Assembly: GCA_018818925.1 (NCBI GenBank)
Contig: JAHJQZ010000105.1
Location: 1 to 45,362, forward strand
DNA: 45,362 nt
Direction of reading: 5' to 3'
Source of the DNA: Alphaproteobacteria bacterium
Lineage (GTDB): Bacteria; Pseudomonadota; Alphaproteobacteria; Rhizobiales; Devosiaceae
The notes under the pieces were generated by a model. The model was not told the origin of the DNA and did no database searches. It was given only the letters and a program-made list of their open reading frames with translations. This document shows, one piece after another, positions 9,195 through 20,411 of this stretch (positions are counted from its first letter, which is position 1; each line of letters opens with the position of its first letter). A program made the position numbers and the translations under genes.

Positions 9195-9965
9195 TCAGAC
9201 GATACGCGCGCCGCCGTCGACGTTGACGACGGTGCCGTTGATGAATCCGTTGGACATGACGGCGAGCGCCGCATGCGCGATGTCGGCGACCGATCCGATT
9301 CTGCGCACGGGCAAATCCCCGGCCACGCGTGCGTAAAAGTCTGCACGCGTGGCCTCGTCCTGCCGCGACCACAGGGAGGTGTCGGTGATCCCGGGACTGA
9401 TGACGTTCACGCGGCGCGGCGCCAGATCCAGCGCCAGGCCGGCCGCAAAGCTTTCGAGATAGAGATTTAGACCTCCGAGAACGGCCGTATCGGCGGTCTG
9501 GCGATAGGCCGCGACGCCGGAAAACAGCGTGATGCTGCCCTGCGCGCTGAGCACGCTTTTGGCGACGCGCGCCACATGGAGCGGCCCCCAGAACTTCGAA
9601 TTCAGCATGGCTTCGATTTCCGCGCGCTCAAGCCGATCGCTTGGCCTGAAGGACAGGCTGGCGGCCGTGACGACGATGTGGTCGATGCTGCCATGGGAGC
9701 GAAGCGCGGCCCCGACAGCGGCCTCATCGCCCATGTCGAGGCAATGATATCCGGCGGACTGGGCACCGAGGTTCTCGCTGACGGCGGCAAGGCGGTCCCG
9801 CGAGCGGGCGGCAATTGCGACACGCGCACCATTATCCGCAGCCAGGCGCGCAATGGCTTCGCCCATTCCGGCGCTGCCGCCGAAGACGAACACAAGCTTT
9901 CCATGCAGCGCCTCGGCGATCGCCAAGGTCGGTGGCGATGCGACACTGGTAGGCATGCCCGCCAT
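9195..9965 (-). CDS. Atypical SDR family protein lacking Tyr-x3-Lys
   Basis: A 256-residue protein with the SDR fold: cofactor loop GGSAGMGEA, Asp in CLDMGD, and the C-terminal VNVISPG…NVDGGARIV. At the catalytic position, where YxxxK is expected, the sequence reads TAVLGGLNLYLESF, so neither the Tyr nor the Lys is in register. This resembles a known divergent SDR subgroup with AAVNGALE-type sequences there. It may use another mechanism or be non-catalytic. GGGAGG six bases before the ATG at 9965 fixes the start; a longer frame to 10010 adds only a basic tail. It is the first gene of the catabolic operon, divergent from the LysR gene. Confidence 0.85.
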   Translation of the reverse strand: MAGMPTSVASPPTLAIAEALHGKLVFVFGGSAGMGEAIARLAADNGARVAIAARSRDRLAAVSENLGAQSAGYHCLDMGDEAAVGAALRSHGSIDHIVVTAASLSFRPSDRLERAEIEAMLNSKFWGPLHVARVAKSVLSAQGSITLFSGVAAYRQTADTAVLGGLNLYLESFAAGLALDLAPRRVNVISPGITDTSLWSRQDEATRADFYARVAGDLPVRRIGSVADIAHAALAVMSNGFINGTVVNVDGGARIV

Positions 9966-10047
9966 CAATTCCTCCCTGGCTTTTGCGTTTTTTTTCAACT
10001 TGGCAGGCAAACGGGAGCGAACAAATGATTGATTGCCGCCAAAACTT

Positions 10048-10062
10048 TTCGATAGGATCGAA
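10048..10062 (+). promoter_or_regulatory. LysR-type binding box upstream of the LysR gene
   Basis: TTCGATAGGATCGAA is a perfect 6-bp inverted repeat with a 3-base centre and fits the T-N11-A rule for LysR regulators. It ends two bases before the ATG of the LysR gene, and lies 82 bases from the divergent SDR gene that heads the operon. It probably mediates autorepression and/or control of the operon. Confidence 0.55.
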
Positions 10063-10064
10063 TA

Positions 10065-10961
10065 ATGGATCAGATCGACAGCTTCCGGTTATTCGTGGCG
10101 ATCGCCGAACAGCGGAGCCTCAGCGCGGTCGCCCGCCAGCGCGACGTCGCCCCGTCGACCGTCACGCTGGTGCTGCAAAGACTGGAAGATCAGGTCTCGA
10201 CACGGCTGGTGAACAGAACGACGAGGAGGCTGTCGCTGACGGCGGATGGAGAATCGTTTCTCGCCGAATGTCGACGCATCCTCGAAAGCGTCGATGCCGC
10301 GCTCGAAGGCTATAGCGAGCATGGCCCCCTGCACGGCACGATCCGCCTGACGGCGTCCAACGATTTCGGACGAACCCATGTTGCCGGCATCGTGCACCGC
10401 TTCATGCAGGACCATCCGGCCATCCGCGCTGAGCTCGTGCTGTCCGACCAGGTTCTCGACCTTGTCGCCGAAGGGTTCGACATCGGCATCCGCTCGGGCA
10501 AATCGACCGATCCGCGGTTTCAGTCACGTCGACTCCTGCGGGGGCGGCGGGTCATCTGTGCCGCACCGAGCTATTGGGAGGCACACGGAAAGCCGGAGAC
10601 GCCGCGCGATCTTGTCTCGCACAACTGCCTCGTGCTCGAGCGCCCCGGTGCGCCGCAATCGACCTGGCGGTTCAGGTCGGAAGACGGCGAAATCTCGGTC
10701 AAGATTTCCGGCTCACGCACCTGCAACGACGGAGAAGTCCTGCACAAATGGGCAATTTCCGGCGGCGGAATCATCCTCAAGGCGGACTGGGACGTCGCCG
10801 CCGACATTGTCCGCAACCGCCTGGAAACGGCGCTCGATGCCTATTGCACGGAAGAGATCAGTCTTTATGCGGTGCATCCGGCCGGAGCGCGGACGCCGCG
10901 CAGAATACGCAGGATGATCGATTTCCTCGCCGAAGAGATCGGCCAGCTCGCAAGCTTTTAG
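10065..10961 (+). CDS. LysR family transcriptional regulator
   Basis: A 298-residue regulator of standard length. The N-terminal winged HTH (residues about 1–60: DQIDSFRLFVAIAEQ, then SLSAVARQRDVAPSTVT) is followed by the periplasmic-binding-like effector domain with the HNCLVLE segment typical of the CrgA/DsdC-like branch. It is divergently transcribed from the SDR/ABC/BKACE operon with about 100 bases between the two starts, and a LysR-type box overlaps its own leader. A second regulator (IclR) lies inside the operon, so the pathway may be under dual control. Confidence 0.9.
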   Translation: MDQIDSFRLFVAIAEQRSLSAVARQRDVAPSTVTLVLQRLEDQVSTRLVNRTTRRLSLTADGESFLAECRRILESVDAALEGYSEHGPLHGTIRLTASNDFGRTHVAGIVHRFMQDHPAIRAELVLSDQVLDLVAEGFDIGIRSGKSTDPRFQSRRLLRGRRVICAAPSYWEAHGKPETPRDLVSHNCLVLERPGAPQSTWRFRSEDGEISVKISGSRTCNDGEVLHKWAISGGGIILKADWDVAADIVRNRLETALDAYCTEEISLYAVHPAGARTPRRIRRMIDFLAEEIGQLASF

Positions 10962-11025
10962 CGAGCGCCCCGCGCAGAAGCGCCCGACGGCATGCTGATC
11001 GGGCCGGCAAGGCTCGCCGGCACCG

Positions 11026-11853
11026 CTATCTTGCCTGGCCTCCGCCGGTTCCAAGCTCGATGATCTCGGCCGTGATCGCCTCCTGGCGGACCCGCCGCAG
11101 CACCGCCTGAAACGCTTCGAGCTCACGGGCGATCTGGCTGCCGGCCGATGTCATGGCTTCGAGGCGGGCCTGGTTTTCCGCGGCGAAGGCGTGAAGGGCC
11201 GCCTTGCAGATCAGGGCATGCAGATAGTCGGCGCCAAGGCTTGCCATCAGGGCGGTGGCAGGAAGCTGCCTCAATGGCGTGTCGCCGGCGAAAGGCGGGA
11301 AATCCGAGCGGTCGATAGGGAGAAGGCTGCGCCGGACGATTTGCGGACGACCCGCAATCCAGCTGGCATGGATGACATCGAGACTGTCGATGCGGTTGTC
11401 GTCGAGGCGGGAATAGACGGCGCGGGTGATCGCGTCGGCCAGCTTCGGAATCCCCGGCGTGTGCGAAGGCATGGCGGCACTCCAGCCGGGCGAAAGACTG
11501 CGCTGAGCGGCGACCGTCAGCCCCCTCGTGCCGATCAGGAGCAGGCGCTTGGCGTCGACATCGCCGATTCTGTCGAGAATGCGTTCGCTGAAGGCGCCGG
11601 CAAATCCCTGCTCGGCGCAAAAAGCCAGAAGGCCGGTGCGACCGGCGCTCGGGGCCGAGCCCCTCGGAGCATCCGGCCCGAGGCTGCTCGAGATGGCGGT
11701 AGCGATGGTCTTGGCATAGCTGTCGACCGCCGCAAGCTCGGACCGCGCCGTGCGGGCACGAGCGGCGGCAATACCCTTGAGAGCGTTGACCACGGCGCCC
11801 AGCTGGCGGATGCCGTCGATCCGGGCGCTGATATCGGCCAGCCGCTCCGTCAT
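11026..11853 (-). CDS. atpG: N-type ATPase gamma subunit
   Basis: A 275-residue central-shaft subunit of the alternative (N-type) rotary ATPase. The two terminal helices that form the coiled-coil rotor are visible: N-terminal [25 protein letters not shown], and C-terminal [18 protein letters not shown], matching the conserved RQ…IT.EI.E end of gamma subunits. The middle domain is divergent from housekeeping AtpG, as usual for N-type enzymes. The ATG overlaps the atpA stop by four bases. It is the last gene of the operon, as in the canonical atpDCQRBEFAG order. Confidence 0.9.
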   Translation of the reverse strand: MTERLADISARIDGIRQLGAVVNALKGIAAARARTARSELAAVDSYAKTIATAISSSLGPDAPRGSAPSAGRTGLLAFCAEQGFAGAFSERILDRIGDVDAKRLLLIGTRGLTVAAQRSLSPGWSAAMPSHTPGIPKLADAITRAVYSRLDDNRIDSLDVIHASWIAGRPQIVRRSLLPIDRSDFPPFAGDTPLRQLPATALMASLGADYLHALICKAALHAFAAENQARLEAMTSAGSQIARELEAFQAVLRRVRQEAITAEIIELGTGGGQAR

Positions 11854-13370
11854 GGGTTTGTCGGCTCGGTCAGAGACCTGGCCAGCTGGGTCAGCGCGGC
11901 GATGAGTGTCTTTCGGGTCGCTGCATCCATCTCGCCGGTCTCGGCAATGGCGCGCATGGCTTCGGATGCCTCGCGGTCAAGAGTCGCTGGCAGGGCGGTT
12001 CGAAAATCTGCCACCGCCTTTGGCGTCAACGGATCGAGCAGACCCGATTGCACGGCGAGCATGAGGCCAACTTCGTCGGCGAGGCGGAAAGGGGCGTGCT
12101 GGGGCTGGCGCAGGATGGCCCTGATGCGCGCGCCGCGCGTCAACTGCTGGCGGACCCGCCCTTCCGGCATGCCGCCGAAGCGGGTGAAGACTTCGAGTTC
12201 GAGAAACTGCGCGTAATCGAGCCGCAACGTGCCCGCCGCGTCGCGCAAGAGCTTGGCCTGGGTCTTGCCGCCGACCCGGCTGACGCTCAAGCCGACATCG
12301 ACGGCAGGCTTCTGTCCCTGATGGAACAGAGCCGCATCGAGGACGATCTGTCCATCGGTGATGGAAATGAGGTTGGTCGGGATATAGGCCGAGAGATTGC
12401 CGGCATCGGTCTCGGCGATCGGCAGCGCCGTCAGCGACCCGCCGCCTCGCGCCTTGGAGAGCTTGGCCGCCCGTTCGAGAAGGCGGGCATGGATATAGAA
12501 CACATCGCCCGGATAGGCTTCGCGCCCCGGCGATTGCCGGGTCAGAAGCGCGATTTCGCGATGGGTGGCGGCGTGCTTGCTGAGGTCGTCGAAAACGATC
12601 AGCGCATGCTGGCCCTTGTCGCGGAAATACTCGGCCATGGTCATGCCGGCATAGGGAGCGATCCATTGCAGGCCCGGCGCGGCGGCGGAGCCGGCGACCA
12701 GAACGATGCAGCGCTCGAAATTGCCGTGCTTTTGCAATGCGTCGATGGCGCGGCGAACACTCGAGGTCTTCTGGCCGACGGCAACATAAATGCAGATCAT
12801 GTCGGAGTGCTTTTGGGCGATCAGGGCATCGATGGCGAGCGTCGTCTTGCCGGTCGAATGATCCCCGACGATCAGTTCGCGCTGACCTCGCCCGAGGGCA
12901 AAAAGCGTATCAAGCACGACAAGGCCGGTCTGCACCGGCTCGGTGACCAGATCGCGTTCGATGATCGAGGGGGCGGGCCGCTCGATCGGCAAATGTGCCT
13001 CGGCGTCAACCGGTCCCTTGCCATCGAGTGGCCGGCCCAAAGGATCGACGATCCGCCCGAGCAAGGCTTCGCCCACCGGAACCTGAACGACCTCTCCGGT
13101 GCCGAACACCGCGTCGCCCGCTTCGACATCGGTTGCCGCGTCGAGAAGCACACAGCCGACGAGATCGGCATCGAGCACCCGGGCAAAGCCGACCTGGCCG
13201 CCCGAGAAACGCAGGACTTCGTCGAGCCGGACGTCGGGCAGGCCGGAGACGTGGGCGACACCGTCGCCAATCTCCTCGACACGGCCTTTTTGTTCGACCC
13301 GCGTTCCAAGCGGGGTTGCGCGCACGGTCTGGCGCGCCGCGTCCAGCCAATCGCTCTTGTCAGCAGGCAT
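11850..13370 (-). CDS. atpA: N-type ATPase alpha subunit
   Basis: A 506-residue non-catalytic nucleotide-binding subunit of the N1 head. The beta-barrel domain spans about residues 20–95. The P-loop is GDHSTGKT (169–176), a variant of the usual GDRQTGKT. The [14 protein letters not shown] segment and the C-terminal helical domain follow. It alternates with AtpD in the hexamer. The start overlaps atpF by 11 bases and the end overlaps atpG by four. Identification as N-type rather than housekeeping F-type rests on operon order and on the atpQ/atpR neighbours. Confidence 0.93.
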   Translation of the reverse strand: MPADKSDWLDAARQTVRATPLGTRVEQKGRVEEIGDGVAHVSGLPDVRLDEVLRFSGGQVGFARVLDADLVGCVLLDAATDVEAGDAVFGTGEVVQVPVGEALLGRIVDPLGRPLDGKGPVDAEAHLPIERPAPSIIERDLVTEPVQTGLVVLDTLFALGRGQRELIVGDHSTGKTTLAIDALIAQKHSDMICIYVAVGQKTSSVRRAIDALQKHGNFERCIVLVAGSAAAPGLQWIAPYAGMTMAEYFRDKGQHALIVFDDLSKHAATHREIALLTRQSPGREAYPGDVFYIHARLLERAAKLSKARGGGSLTALPIAETDAGNLSAYIPTNLISITDGQIVLDAALFHQGQKPAVDVGLSVSRVGGKTQAKLLRDAAGTLRLDYAQFLELEVFTRFGGMPEGRVRQQLTRGARIRAILRQPQHAPFRLADEVGLMLAVQSGLLDPLTPKAVADFRTALPATLDREASEAMRAIAETGEMDAATRKTLIAALTQLARSLTEPTNP

Positions 13371-14097
13371 CGCCGAGTTCCTTTCGGATCGACTTGAGGT
13401 CGGACTGCCAACTGTTGTGAACTTCGAAATGGGCCGTGCGCAGCTCCAGCCCGGCGATCAGGCCGAGGTCGGTAACGAAATTGAAGTCCGGCGTTTGACC
13501 GAGCGCCTTGCCGATGGCCTTGACCACGCTGGTCTTTTCGTCTGGCGCGAGGTCGGTGGTGCTGACGATATCAATACCCTTGTCCGTCGCGAGCACGGCG
13601 GCGCGGTCTTTTGCCGGCATTTCGGCGATCGCGGCCACCAATAAGTCGAGGAAAGCAGCATGAACGGCCGGCGCATCAAGTCGGCCCAGCAGTTTGGACG
13701 CGATGTCGACGGACAGATCGGCGGCCTGCGCATTGCGTTGCTTTTGCGCGGAGGCGGCTTCGCGGTCGTTGGCCAGTTTGGCTGCTTCAATGAGTTTGTC
13801 CGCGTTCTTGCGGGCCGCTGCCATCATCTCGGCGGCCGCGGCCTGCGCGGCCTTTGCTGCTACCGCCAGTACTTCCACCCGTTCCCTGGCAATGTCGGCC
13901 CGGGCCGCCTCCAGTTCGGCGCGCGCCGCCTCGGCCTTGGCATCGGTCGTCTTGGCCTTGTCCAGAAGCTCGGTCGCTTCGGTCTGGCGCCTGGCAATGG
14001 CCGCCGCGACCGGGCGCCAGAACAGGCGGGACAACAGCCAGACAAGGATCAGGACGTTGAGCGCTTGCAGCCCAAGTCCCCAGAGGTCGATGGTCAT
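13360..14097 (-). CDS. atpF: N-type ATPase b subunit with delta-like C-terminus
   Basis: A 245-residue peripheral-stalk protein, longer than a normal b subunit (about 160). It has one N-terminal membrane helix ([16 protein letters not shown]), then a long Ala/Glu/Lys-rich coiled coil (about 35–140). The final about 60 residues contain [24 protein letters not shown], which resembles the conserved end of delta subunits (DPxLIGGxxxR). No separate delta (atpH) gene exists in the operon, so this protein probably combines both roles. The ATG at 14097 is chosen over an upstream in-frame codon because the membrane helix then starts at the usual place. It overlaps atpA by 11 bases. Confidence 0.88.
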   Translation of the reverse strand: MTIDLWGLGLQALNVLILVWLLSRLFWRPVAAAIARRQTEATELLDKAKTTDAKAEAARAELEAARADIARERVEVLAVAAKAAQAAAAEMMAAARKNADKLIEAAKLANDREAASAQKQRNAQAADLSVDIASKLLGRLDAPAVHAAFLDLLVAAIAEMPAKDRAAVLATDKGIDIVSTTDLAPDEKTSVVKAIGKALGQTPDFNFVTDLGLIAGLELRTAHFEVHNSWQSDLKSIRKELGDAC

Positions 14098-14101
14098 GGG
14101 G

Positions 14102-14347
14102 TCATCCGAGCAGCGGGTTGGCAAAAAGCAGCAGCAACGCGACCACCAGACAGTAGATCGCCGTGGTCTCGATCATGGCGAGGCCGACGAACAGGGTGCG
14201 CGAAATGGTGTTGGCGGCCTCGGGCTGGCGCGCGATGGCGTCCATGGCGGCAGCAACGGAACGACCCTCGGCAAGGGCCGGACCGATGGCGCCGAAGGAC
14301 ACGGCGAAAGCGGCCGAGAAGATGCTGATCAGGCTGAGGTAGTCCAT
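14102..14347 (-). CDS. atpE: N-type ATPase c subunit (rotor ring)
   Basis: An 81-residue hairpin of two membrane helices joined by the ARQPEA polar loop. The ion site carries two carboxylates: E27 in the first helix (GPALAEG, where Na+-type rings have Gln) and E60 in the second (MIETTAIY), with T61, T62 and Y65 matching the ETxxxY layout of Na+-binding c subunits. Family analyses proposed Na+ coupling for N-type ATPases, whereas the Burkholderia pseudomallei ring was reported proton-specific with 17 subunits, so ion choice cannot be read with certainty. The start overlaps the atpB stop by one base. Confidence 0.93.
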   Translation of the reverse strand: MDYLSLISIFSAAFAVSFGAIGPALAEGRSVAAAMDAIARQPEAANTISRTLFVGLAMIETTAIYCLVVALLLLFANPLLG

Positions 14348-15060
14348 CAGAGTTCCTTTGCGTTTGAGGCTGAGTTGGATGCCGCCTCGCGTGAGGTTGG
14401 CTTGCCGTCCTCGACCGTGGCGGTGATGAAGACCATGGCCAGAACGGCGAAAATGTAGGCCTGGACAAGCCCGGTCAGCAGGTCGAGTGCCATTAATGGA
14501 ATGGGCACCAAAAGGCCGGCCAGCGAGGCGACGATGCCAATGACGAACACCCCGCTCATGACGTTGCCGAACAGACGCACGAACATCGAAAAGGTCCGGG
14601 TGACAGTTTCGAGCATGTTGAGCGGGACCATGATGACGTTGGGTGCGGCGAAGGACTTGAGATAGCCGCGCACCCCGCCGCTGCGGACGCCGAACCAGAT
14701 GACGGAGACAAAGACGAGCACCGCCAGGGCGGCGTCGGTTTCAAGTGTTGCGGTCGGCGGCTCGACGCCGGGAATAAGGGAGGACCAGTTCGCAATGAGG
14801 ATGAACAGGAACAAGGTGCCGATGAAGCCGCGATAAGGCGCCGGCTCGGCGCCGCTGGTGTCGCGGATTTGACCGTCCAGCACGCTGACCATGAGCTCCA
14901 TCGCGGCCTGAAGCTTGCTGGGAACGAGCGTCAGGCGCCGGGTCAAAGAATACGCTCCGAGCGCCAGCGCAATCATGATCCCCCATGTCGTGACGATTGC
15001 CGAGGTGATCGGCACCGGTCCGACAAAAAAGAGCGGCAGGGATTCGAGGGGAGAGGTCAT
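14347..15060 (-). CDS. atpB: N-type ATPase a subunit
   Basis: A 237-residue polytopic membrane protein that forms the ion half-channels against the c ring. The essential arginine lies in FVRLFGNVMSG in the penultimate helices. A PAPYRGFIGTLFLFIL segment and WSSLIPGVEPPT are typical of subunit a. The start overlaps the end of atpR by four bases (ATGA) and the stop overlaps the atpE start by one base, giving tight coupling. Confidence 0.93.
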   Translation of the reverse strand: MTSPLESLPLFFVGPVPITSAIVTTWGIMIALALGAYSLTRRLTLVPSKLQAAMELMVSVLDGQIRDTSGAEPAPYRGFIGTLFLFILIANWSSLIPGVEPPTATLETDAALAVLVFVSVIWFGVRSGGVRGYLKSFAAPNVIMVPLNMLETVTRTFSMFVRLFGNVMSGVFVIGIVASLAGLLVPIPLMALDLLTGLVQAYIFAVLAMVFITATVEDGKPTSREAASNSASNAKEL

Positions 15061-15347
15061 GTGCCGACCTTCCGGGTGAGGCGGACCATGACGAATTTTG
15101 CCAGAAGAACCCCGGCAAACGCCGCAAGCAGAGCCAGGGCGCCCATCAGCACGGCGACATAAAAGCCCACACCAAGCAGGGCGAGACGGCCAAGCGCCAG
15201 CGCCAGCCCGAGGAGAGGATTGCCGTGGCCAACGACCAGATCGGCGGTCAGGCGAAGGGCGCGGAAATAGATGAAACCCAAGAGGAGACCGCCGACAAAA
15301 CAGGACGGCAGGGTGAGCGAGACTGGCAGGGCTGCAAGATCGATCAT
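15057..15347 (-). CDS. atpR: N-type ATPase accessory membrane protein AtpR
   Basis: A 96-residue protein with three hydrophobic segments (LPSCFVGGLLLGFIYF; LLGLALALGRLALLGVGFYVAVL; ALLAAFAGVLLAKFVMV). The name follows its fixed place between atpQ and atpB in N-type operons. AtpR is found only with these ATPases and is proposed to help assemble the a/c membrane sector. The ATG at 15347 overlaps the atpQ stop (ATGA). A longer frame reaching 15452 merely overlaps atpQ and is rejected. Confidence 0.85.
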   Translation of the reverse strand: MIDLAALPVSLTLPSCFVGGLLLGFIYFRALRLTADLVVGHGNPLLGLALALGRLALLGVGFYVAVLMGALALLAAFAGVLLAKFVMVRLTRKVGT

Positions 15348-15624
15348 CGCGCGTTCATCCATTTCCAGGCGGTCCAGCCGCCGATGACGAGGCCGACGAT
15401 CATCAGCGGGGCGCTCCAGAAGATGCCGGTGCCAAGGTTTGCGTCGAGCCATCGCCCGAGGAACAGGCCCGCCAGCGTCGGGATAACCAAGATCCAGCCG
15501 AGCACGCCGATCTGCGCCAGACGGCGTCCGACCGACATGTCGCCTTCGCGCTCCCAGCGTCTACGCCTCTCGCGTTCGCGCTCCACTTCTTTCACCAGCG
15601 GGTCGGTGTCGCTTTTCTTGTCGG

Positions 15625-15628
<4 letters not shown>
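15344..15628 (-). CDS. atpQ: N-type ATPase accessory protein AtpQ (AtpI/AtpZ-like)
   Basis: A 94-residue protein with a highly charged N-terminus (KEVERERERRRRWEREGDM, about 13–31) followed by two membrane helices (IGVLGWILVIPTLAGLFLG; SAPLMIVGLVIGGWTAW), the layout of AtpI/AtpZ assembly factors. AtpI-like proteins promote c-ring assembly or Mg2+/Ca2+ passage. It overlaps atpC and atpR by four bases each. Confidence 0.85.
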
Positions 15629-17603
<1,975 letters not shown>

Positions 17604-17677
17604 TTATCGAAGCCGGAGCGCGCGTTCGGATCGGATCAAAACGCGTGCCCCATGCCATTTGCCGGACCTGGCAACGC

Positions 17678-19930
17678 TTATCCCGCCGCCGGAGCGACAA
17701 GTGGCGTGATGCGCCTGATCGTGACCCGGCGGTTGAGCTCTTCCGGAGCTTCGGTGGTCACCTTGAGGTAGCGCTCGCCAAAGCCTTGCGTCGCGATATT
17801 TTCCGGCGGCACGCCGAACACTTCGGTCAGGGCGACGGCGACCGTTTCCGCGCGCTGGTCCGAAAGGATCAGGTTGGCGTAGTTGGTGCCGACGGCGTCG
17901 GTATGGCCTTCGATCAGGAAGGTCTCGGCCGGGTTCTTGTCGATGAGATCGAGCATGGCGTTGGCAACGATGCTCAAGGCGCCAATCTGGTCGGGTGGAA
18001 TGCTGGCGGCGCCGAAGGCAAAGGTCAGATTGCCGATCTCGAGCCGGCGCACCATGTCGCGCAGGCGCGCCGAGCGCTTGACTTCGTCAATCGAATAGAG
18101 CCGCTGCACCTGCTCGACTGGCGGGGCTTCGAGGAACAGTGTGAGGTCGTCCAGATCGGTCCTTTGGGCATCGAGCACGTATTCCTCGACCGGGATGGTG
18201 AGCCGAAGCGGGGGCAAGTCCATGCCGGGATCGCGCCAGTTGAGCAAATCCTGATCGTAATTGTCCGGGACGTAGGAGAACACCGTCTCGTTGCCGTTTT
18301 GGTCGAAATGGGAACGGTGCAGAATATCACCATTGCGATTGTAGACCGTCACCAGACTGGAGCCGTCCTGCCTGAGGATCGTCTCGCGCGTCCGACCGAG
18401 CGGCAGCTGCTCGACATAGCGCTCGGTCGCGCCATAGTTCAGGCGGGTGTCAGACTGGTTGGAGATGATCAACTGGTTGTTGAACTGGATGACGATCCGA
18501 AGCCCGGTCTGTTCGACCACCTGGGCTTCGGGCGGCCGTTCATGCTGCGGTGGCCCAGAAATTCTCGTGCCAGCCATGGCCTCGATCGACGGGATCGTGT
18601 CCGGAACTGCGCCGACCTGAGCGGCGGCGTCGCTGACGGGCGGCGGCTCGGCCTCAACCTGTTCGGTGGTGGGTGGTGTGCCGGCCAGACCCGCATCCTT
18701 GTCGCTGTCCAGAACTGGCGCCACTTCTGCCGGTGCCGCCGTTTCAGGCACGGGAACTGCGGCCTCATTCAGGGCAACGGCCATTGGCGACAGGGCAACC
18801 CCGTATGCTGCCAGGCAGGCATTGAAATCAGGCTGTCCGCCCTGCTCGCACAGGGCCAGAATTCCGGCAAGACTGGCCTGGACTTCGGCTTGCGCTCCCA
18901 GCGCCTCGGGCGTGCCGACAACGGCCGCGCCCAATTGCCTATTGGCCTGTTCGTAGGCTGCGATGGCGCGACCAAGATCGCGCGGAATCGGCGTTCCCGC
19001 CGGATTGACCTCGACGGGCGGCGCCTCGGCTGCGGGCGCTTCGAGTGTTGCAGGCGCGGGCTCCTGATCGGCCGGTTGCGTATCAGGGGCAGAAGGCTGT
19101 GTCGGTGTGTCCGCCTGTGTCTGGTCGGCCGGTTGCATCTGGTCGGTGCCGGTGGCCACAACCACCAATGGCGAGAGTTCCAGACCGAATTGGGCGAGGC
19201 AAGCATTCGTGTCCGGCTGACCGAGTTGAGAACAGAGCGTCTCGATGGCGTCTCGCGCCGCTATCGCGTCGGCAAGGGGGCCGTCTGTGTCGCCGCCCTG
19301 GGCCATCGCGTCGGCAAGTGCGGCATTGGAAGTCTCGTAGCGCGAAACGGCTTCGAGCAGCAAAGCGGGGGGCGCAAGCGGCGCTGCCGGGTCGGCGGCG
19401 ACTGGCTCGACGCCTTCAATTTGCGGCTCGGCCGACTGCTCAACGACTGCCGGCCCGGATTCGGTTGCCGCAGGTTCCGCCGGCTGCTCGCCAGCGGCGG
19501 GCGGCGGGGCAGGTTCGTCTGCTGGCTGCGCGACCGTTTCTACGGGCGATGGCTCCGTCTCAACGGCCGGTTGCTCCGCAGGGACTGGGGCTGTTGTTTC
19601 GGGAATCGGCTGCCCCGACGAGTCACCGGCAACGGCGGCGATGCAGGCTTCGATATCGTCCTGGCCAAGGATCTGGCACATGCTGTGAAGTTCAGTCGTC
19701 GCCGTTTCAAAGGCAATTTGCGCCTCAGTGGAATCGCCTCCCGCGGCGATTGCCGCGTCCAGATCGGCCTGCGCCTGGCGATAGCTGACGATCGCGGCGT
19801 TGATGTCGGTGGCCTCTGCCTGCGCAATCTGCGTGGTGTTCGCCTCGCCGGCTGCAAGCGCGCCAAAGCTCAATCCGGCTCCGATGGTAAGCACCAGGGC
19901 TGCGGTGGTTCTACGTTTGTGATTCTTCAT
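17678..19930 (-). CDS. OmpA-family protein with three Cys-x10-Cys repeats
   Basis: A 750-residue exported protein. A signal peptide spans residues 1–26 (cleavage near GALAAG). Three similar domains follow at about 42–101, 190–256 and 318–384. Each has a helix starting Y-x-x-(A/S)-N/Q and ends with a cysteine pair exactly 11 apart (C85/C96, C233/C244, C361/C372; consensus LC..GQPD.NACLA). They are joined by long Pro/Ala/Glu linkers. Residues about 470–610 form an unassigned beta-rich domain. The C-terminal OmpA domain (about 635–745) has the peptidoglycan-binding Asp678 (GHTDAVG) and Arg693 (LSDQRAE). It probably anchors to the cell wall from the periplasm or outer membrane. The repeats are not a family I recognise. 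Confidence 0.85.
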   Translation of the reverse strand: MKNHKRRTTAALVLTIGAGLSFGALAAGEANTTQIAQAEATDINAAIVSYRQAQADLDAAIAAGGDSTEAQIAFETATTELHSMCQILGQDDIEACIAAVAGDSSGQPIPETTAPVPAEQPAVETEPSPVETVAQPADEPAPPPAAGEQPAEPAATESGPAVVEQSAEPQIEGVEPVAADPAAPLAPPALLLEAVSRYETSNAALADAMAQGGDTDGPLADAIAARDAIETLCSQLGQPDTNACLAQFGLELSPLVVVATGTDQMQPADQTQADTPTQPSAPDTQPADQEPAPATLEAPAAEAPPVEVNPAGTPIPRDLGRAIAAYEQANRQLGAAVVGTPEALGAQAEVQASLAGILALCEQGGQPDFNACLAAYGVALSPMAVALNEAAVPVPETAAPAEVAPVLDSDKDAGLAGTPPTTEQVEAEPPPVSDAAAQVGAVPDTIPSIEAMAGTRISGPPQHERPPEAQVVEQTGLRIVIQFNNQLIISNQSDTRLNYGATERYVEQLPLGRTRETILRQDGSSLVTVYNRNGDILHRSHFDQNGNETVFSYVPDNYDQDLLNWRDPGMDLPPLRLTIPVEEYVLDAQRTDLDDLTLFLEAPPVEQVQRLYSIDEVKRSARLRDMVRRLEIGNLTFAFGAASIPPDQIGALSIVANAMLDLIDKNPAETFLIEGHTDAVGTNYANLILSDQRAETVAVALTEVFGVPPENIATQGFGERYLKVTTEAPEELNRRVTIRRITPLVAPAAG

Positions 19931-20411
19931 AGTGCTGTCCTGCTCTTGATCGGGAGCGCACCCTCGGCGCATCCCGGTTGGCTGATGGATTGGGTTTGTG
20001 CGCGACGACGGGAAAACCGATCACCGGGACTAGACCTGCCCGAAGAGTTCGGAGCGCAGCATCGACAGCACTCCGAAGGGAGGGCCGCCAGAGCCCTGTC
20101 TCGTCTGAACGCGAAGACCGCTCTCGGCATAGTACCGGCCTAGCGCTTGAGTTGTCCAAGCATGTCGCTGGCGAGCCGATGCCGATAGCGTCGGAATCTA
20201 CTCAGGCGGGGCTTTGCGCCGCTCTCAAAGCCTGATTTGCCACCGCGTCTGCGAAACGAGCAGGCCCAAGGGTCCGGTCCAGGCGCCCGCGGTTTTGGTG
20301 CCGAGTAGCGTGCAGTCGACAAGAGACACTGCCGGAAAGGTGAAAGCGCCGGCGATACGACGGCCGCCGGCTTCGATCGGCGCCTGATTGCGGCGGGGAA
20401 CGGGGCGCAGC
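19931..20411. other. Intergenic region upstream of the OmpA-family gene
   Basis: About 480 bases without a convincing gene. It holds one copy (20186–20204, minus) of the island's 19-bp motif. No ribosome site with a plausible small ORF was found. Confidence 0.6.
20186..20204 (-). promoter_or_regulatory. Island motif copy E, upstream of the OmpA-family gene
   Basis: TGAGTAGATTCCGACGCTA matches copy C at 16 of 19 positions (first 14 identical). It points toward the OmpA-family gene, 255 bases from its start. No TAnnnT hexamer stands at the 22-base spacing, so this is the weakest copy. Confidence 0.5.

Noticed and set aside
17640-17660. CCGATCC upstream of atpD, resembling the core of the island motif
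   Set aside because: Only seven bases match and the GTAkATT half is absent, so it is not counted as a seventh copy.
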